Origin: Patescibacteria group bacterium
Lineage (GTDB): Bacteria > Patescibacteriota > Minisyncoccia > Phycocordibacterales > UBA12079
Direction of reading: 5' to 3'
Assembly (NCBI GenBank): GCA_018894995.1
Contig: JAHIOZ010000127.1
Span: 1-6,056 of the forward strand
DNA: 6,056 bases
Positions 4,808 to 6,056 of this stretch are shown here, piece after piece. Position 1 is the first letter of the stretch; every line of letters starts with the position of its first letter. The notes under the pieces are model-generated. The model was not told the origin of the DNA. It did no database searches and saw only the letters and a list, made by a program, of their open reading frames with translations. The position numbers were made by a program, and so were the translations under genes.

Positions 4808-5896
4808 ATGAAAGAAGATTACTACAAAATTCTTGGTATTAACAAAAGTGCTTCAAAAGATGATGTAAAAAAAGCATTTCATAAAATGGCGCACAAATAT
4901 CACCCCGATAAAAAAGGGGGAGATGAGGCTTTGTTTAAAAAAGCGAGCGAAGCTTATACTGTTTTGAGTGATGATAAAAAAAGATCCGAGTACGATTCTT
5001 ATGGAAGGGTTTTCAGCGATGGTTCCGGTGGAGGACAAGGATTTGACTTCAATGATTTTGGAGGACAAGGATTTGATTTTTCTCAATTTGCTCAACAGGC
5101 TCAAGGGGGAAATGTTGAATTTGATTTAGGAGATTTGTTTGGAGGAATGTTTGGTGGCAGGGGAGCGAGAACAAAGAGAGGAAATGATATTTCCGTTGAT
5201 ATAGAGTTGCCATTTAAAGATGCTATTTTTGGCGTGAATCGTAAAATATCTTTGACAAAAAATTCTGTTTGCGAAGACTGTGATGGTAGTGGTGCAAAAG
5301 CCGGCAGCGAGATGGTCTCTTGTTCCATCTGTAATGGAAAGGGTCAAATTCACGAAACAAAAAGATCTATTCTTGGGACATTTTCAACTGTAAAAACTTG
5401 CGATACTTGTAATGGGAAAGGACGAGTAGCAAAAGATAAATGTAAATCTTGTGCCGGTTACGGTATAAATAAAAAACAGTCTGAAATTTCTATCAATATT
5501 CCTTCCGGAATAAATAACGGTGAGATGATTCGTTTGGCTGGTGCAGGAGAAGCCATATCTGGTGGTATGTCCGGTGATTTATATATTAAGGTTCATGTTA
5601 CTCCAGATAAAAATTTCAGAAAAGAAGGTTTCAATTTGGTAACAGATTTGAATATTAAATTAACAGATGCTTTGCTTGGTGCTGAGTATAATCTTGATAC
5701 TTTAGACGGTAAATTAAAATTGCAAATTCCTGCAGGTGTAACAATTGGAGAAGTTTTGAGAATTAAAGGGAGGGGCGTTCCAACCGGAGGAACCAAAAGA
5801 GGAGATATTTTAGTAAAACTAAACATACAATTACCAACTAAATTGAATCGGAAGGCTAGCAAGTTGGTTAGTGAATTGAGGAAAGAGGGGGTTTAG
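4808..5896 (+). CDS. dnaJ: DnaJ, Hsp40 co-chaperone (type I)
   Basis: 362 residues with all type I DnaJ parts. It binds unfolded proteins, hands them to DnaK and triggers DnaK ATP hydrolysis through the HPD tripeptide. The J domain (1-68) begins KEDYYKILGI, with His32-Pro33-Asp34 and the closing KKRSEYDSYGR. The Gly/Phe-rich linker (70-118) contains a duplicated GGQGFDF. The zinc region (155-220) has four CxxCxGxG motifs: CEDCDGSG (155), CSICNGKG (172), CDTCNGKG (198) and CKSCAGYG (212). By family rule motifs 1 and 4 hold one zinc and 2 and 3 the other. The beta-rich substrate domains (about 120-154 and 222-345) show IPSGINNGEMIRLAGAGEA, GDLYIKVHV and IPAGVTIGEVLRIKGRGVP. The C-terminal segment ends TKLNRKASKLVSELRKEGV, as in dimerising DnaJ proteins. 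It is slightly shorter than the E. coli protein, chiefly because of a short linker. The start is set by the conserved J-domain opening. It is separated from dnaK by about 830 bases. Confidence 0.97.
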   Translation: MKEDYYKILGINKSASKDDVKKAFHKMAHKYHPDKKGGDEALFKKASEAYTVLSDDKKRSEYDSYGRVFSDGSGGGQGFDFNDFGGQGFDFSQFAQQAQGGNVEFDLGDLFGGMFGGRGARTKRGNDISVDIELPFKDAIFGVNRKISLTKNSVCEDCDGSGAKAGSEMVSCSICNGKGQIHETKRSILGTFSTVKTCDTCNGKGRVAKDKCKSCAGYGINKKQSEISINIPSGINNGEMIRLAGAGEAISGGMSGDLYIKVHVTPDKNFRKEGFNLVTDLNIKLTDALLGAEYNLDTLDGKLKLQIPAGVTIGEVLRIKGRGVPTGGTKRGDILVKLNIQLPTKLNRKASKLVSELRKEGV

Positions 5897-5916
5897 AAAA
5901 ATTAGAGATTTTTCTA
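5894..5916 (+). repeat. Hairpin overlapping the dnaJ stop
   Basis: TAGAAAAAT (5894-5902) pairs perfectly with ATTTTTCTA (5908-5916) around loop TAGAG. The first three bases are the stop codon. The stem is AT-rich and has no T-tract after it, so a terminator role is doubtful. Confidence 0.55.
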
Positions 5917-5936
5917 GTAATAAGTATTAAGTAGTA
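5916..5936 (+). repeat. Heptamer array AGTANTA x3
   Basis: AGTAATA (5916-5922), AGTATTA (5923-5929), AGTAGTA (5930-5936), varying only at the fifth base. It has the same 7-base period as the CTAAA arrays elsewhere in the window but a different unit. Short, so chance cannot be excluded by eye. Confidence 0.6.
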
Positions 5937-5938
5937 AG

Positions 5939-5969
5939 CGATGAATTTTGCCAAAGGCAAAATTCATCG
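5939..5969 (+). repeat. Perfect 14-bp hairpin downstream of dnaJ
   Basis: CGATGAATTTTGCC (5939-5952) and GGCAAAATTCATCG (5956-5969) are exact reverse complements with loop AAA. No T-run follows. Its trinucleotide loop and AT-rich core recall the 31-bp palindrome after dnaK. It may be a dispersed palindromic repeat. Confidence 0.8.
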
Positions 5970-6024
5970 GCAAATTGCCTGAGGTAGTTTGTCTTTGTGA
6001 GAGGATTTTGGGTGGTTTTTTCTG

Positions 6025-6056
6025 AACGCCCCACCCTCTTTAGAGGGTGGGGCGTT
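6025..6056 (+). terminator. GC-rich terminator-like hairpin at window end
   Basis: AACGCCCCACCCTCT (6025-6039) and AGAGGGTGGGGCGTT (6042-6056) are exact reverse complements. The innermost pair would probably open to give a 4-base loop. The stem ends in TT at the window edge, so whether a T-tract continues cannot be seen. Strength and position suggest an intrinsic terminator for dnaJ or a bidirectional one. Confidence 0.65.

Overview
The window is AT-rich and uses the standard genetic code: the genes end in TAA or TAG, and no internal TGA interrupts them. It carries a heat-shock chaperone cluster in the order grpE, dnaK, dnaJ, all on the + strand. The compact genes, the four-helix-bundle gene wedged into the cluster, the AT-rich heptamer repeats and the many hairpins suggest an uncultivated Candidate Phyla Radiation (Patescibacteria, Parcubacteria-like) bacterium. 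That assignment is inferred from style; no marker gene for it is present.

Layout, left to right. (1) 1-712: the C-terminal part of a trypsin/HtrA-like serine protease with an intact His-Asp-Ser triad; its start lies outside the window. (2) 713-927: a gene-free stretch with an extended -10 promoter and a telomere-like CCCTAAA-type heptamer array in the presumed leader of grpE. (3) 928-1536: grpE. (4) 1548-1962: a four-helix-bundle (23S rRNA intervening-sequence protein family) gene between 34-bp imperfect inverted repeats, with an in-frame TAA near its 5' end. (5) 2031-3980: full-length dnaK. (6) 3981-4314: a gene-free stretch with a perfect 31-bp-stem palindrome inside a REP-like sequence, a terminator-like hairpin, a second long hairpin and a strong promoter. 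(7) 4315-4698: an unrecognised cysteine-rich 127-residue protein with its own promoter, Shine-Dalgarno and terminator. (8) 4808-5896: full-length dnaJ (type I, four zinc motifs). (9) 5897-6056: a tail with a further heptamer array and three hairpins, the last a GC-rich terminator-like stem ending at the window edge.

DnaK, DnaJ and GrpE form one ATP-driven folding machine: DnaJ delivers clients and stimulates DnaK ATP hydrolysis, and GrpE exchanges ADP for ATP. The cluster does not look like one tight operon. Each gap holds a foreign-looking or independently transcribed unit: the repeat-bounded four-helix gene between grpE and dnaK, and the palindromes plus the cysteine-rich gene between dnaK and dnaJ. 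No CIRCE operator and no hrcA gene were seen. I found no convincing new multi-gene system. The items most worth a second look are the inverted-repeat cassette, the shared 7-bp periodic repeats, the 31-bp palindrome and the cysteine-rich unknown protein.
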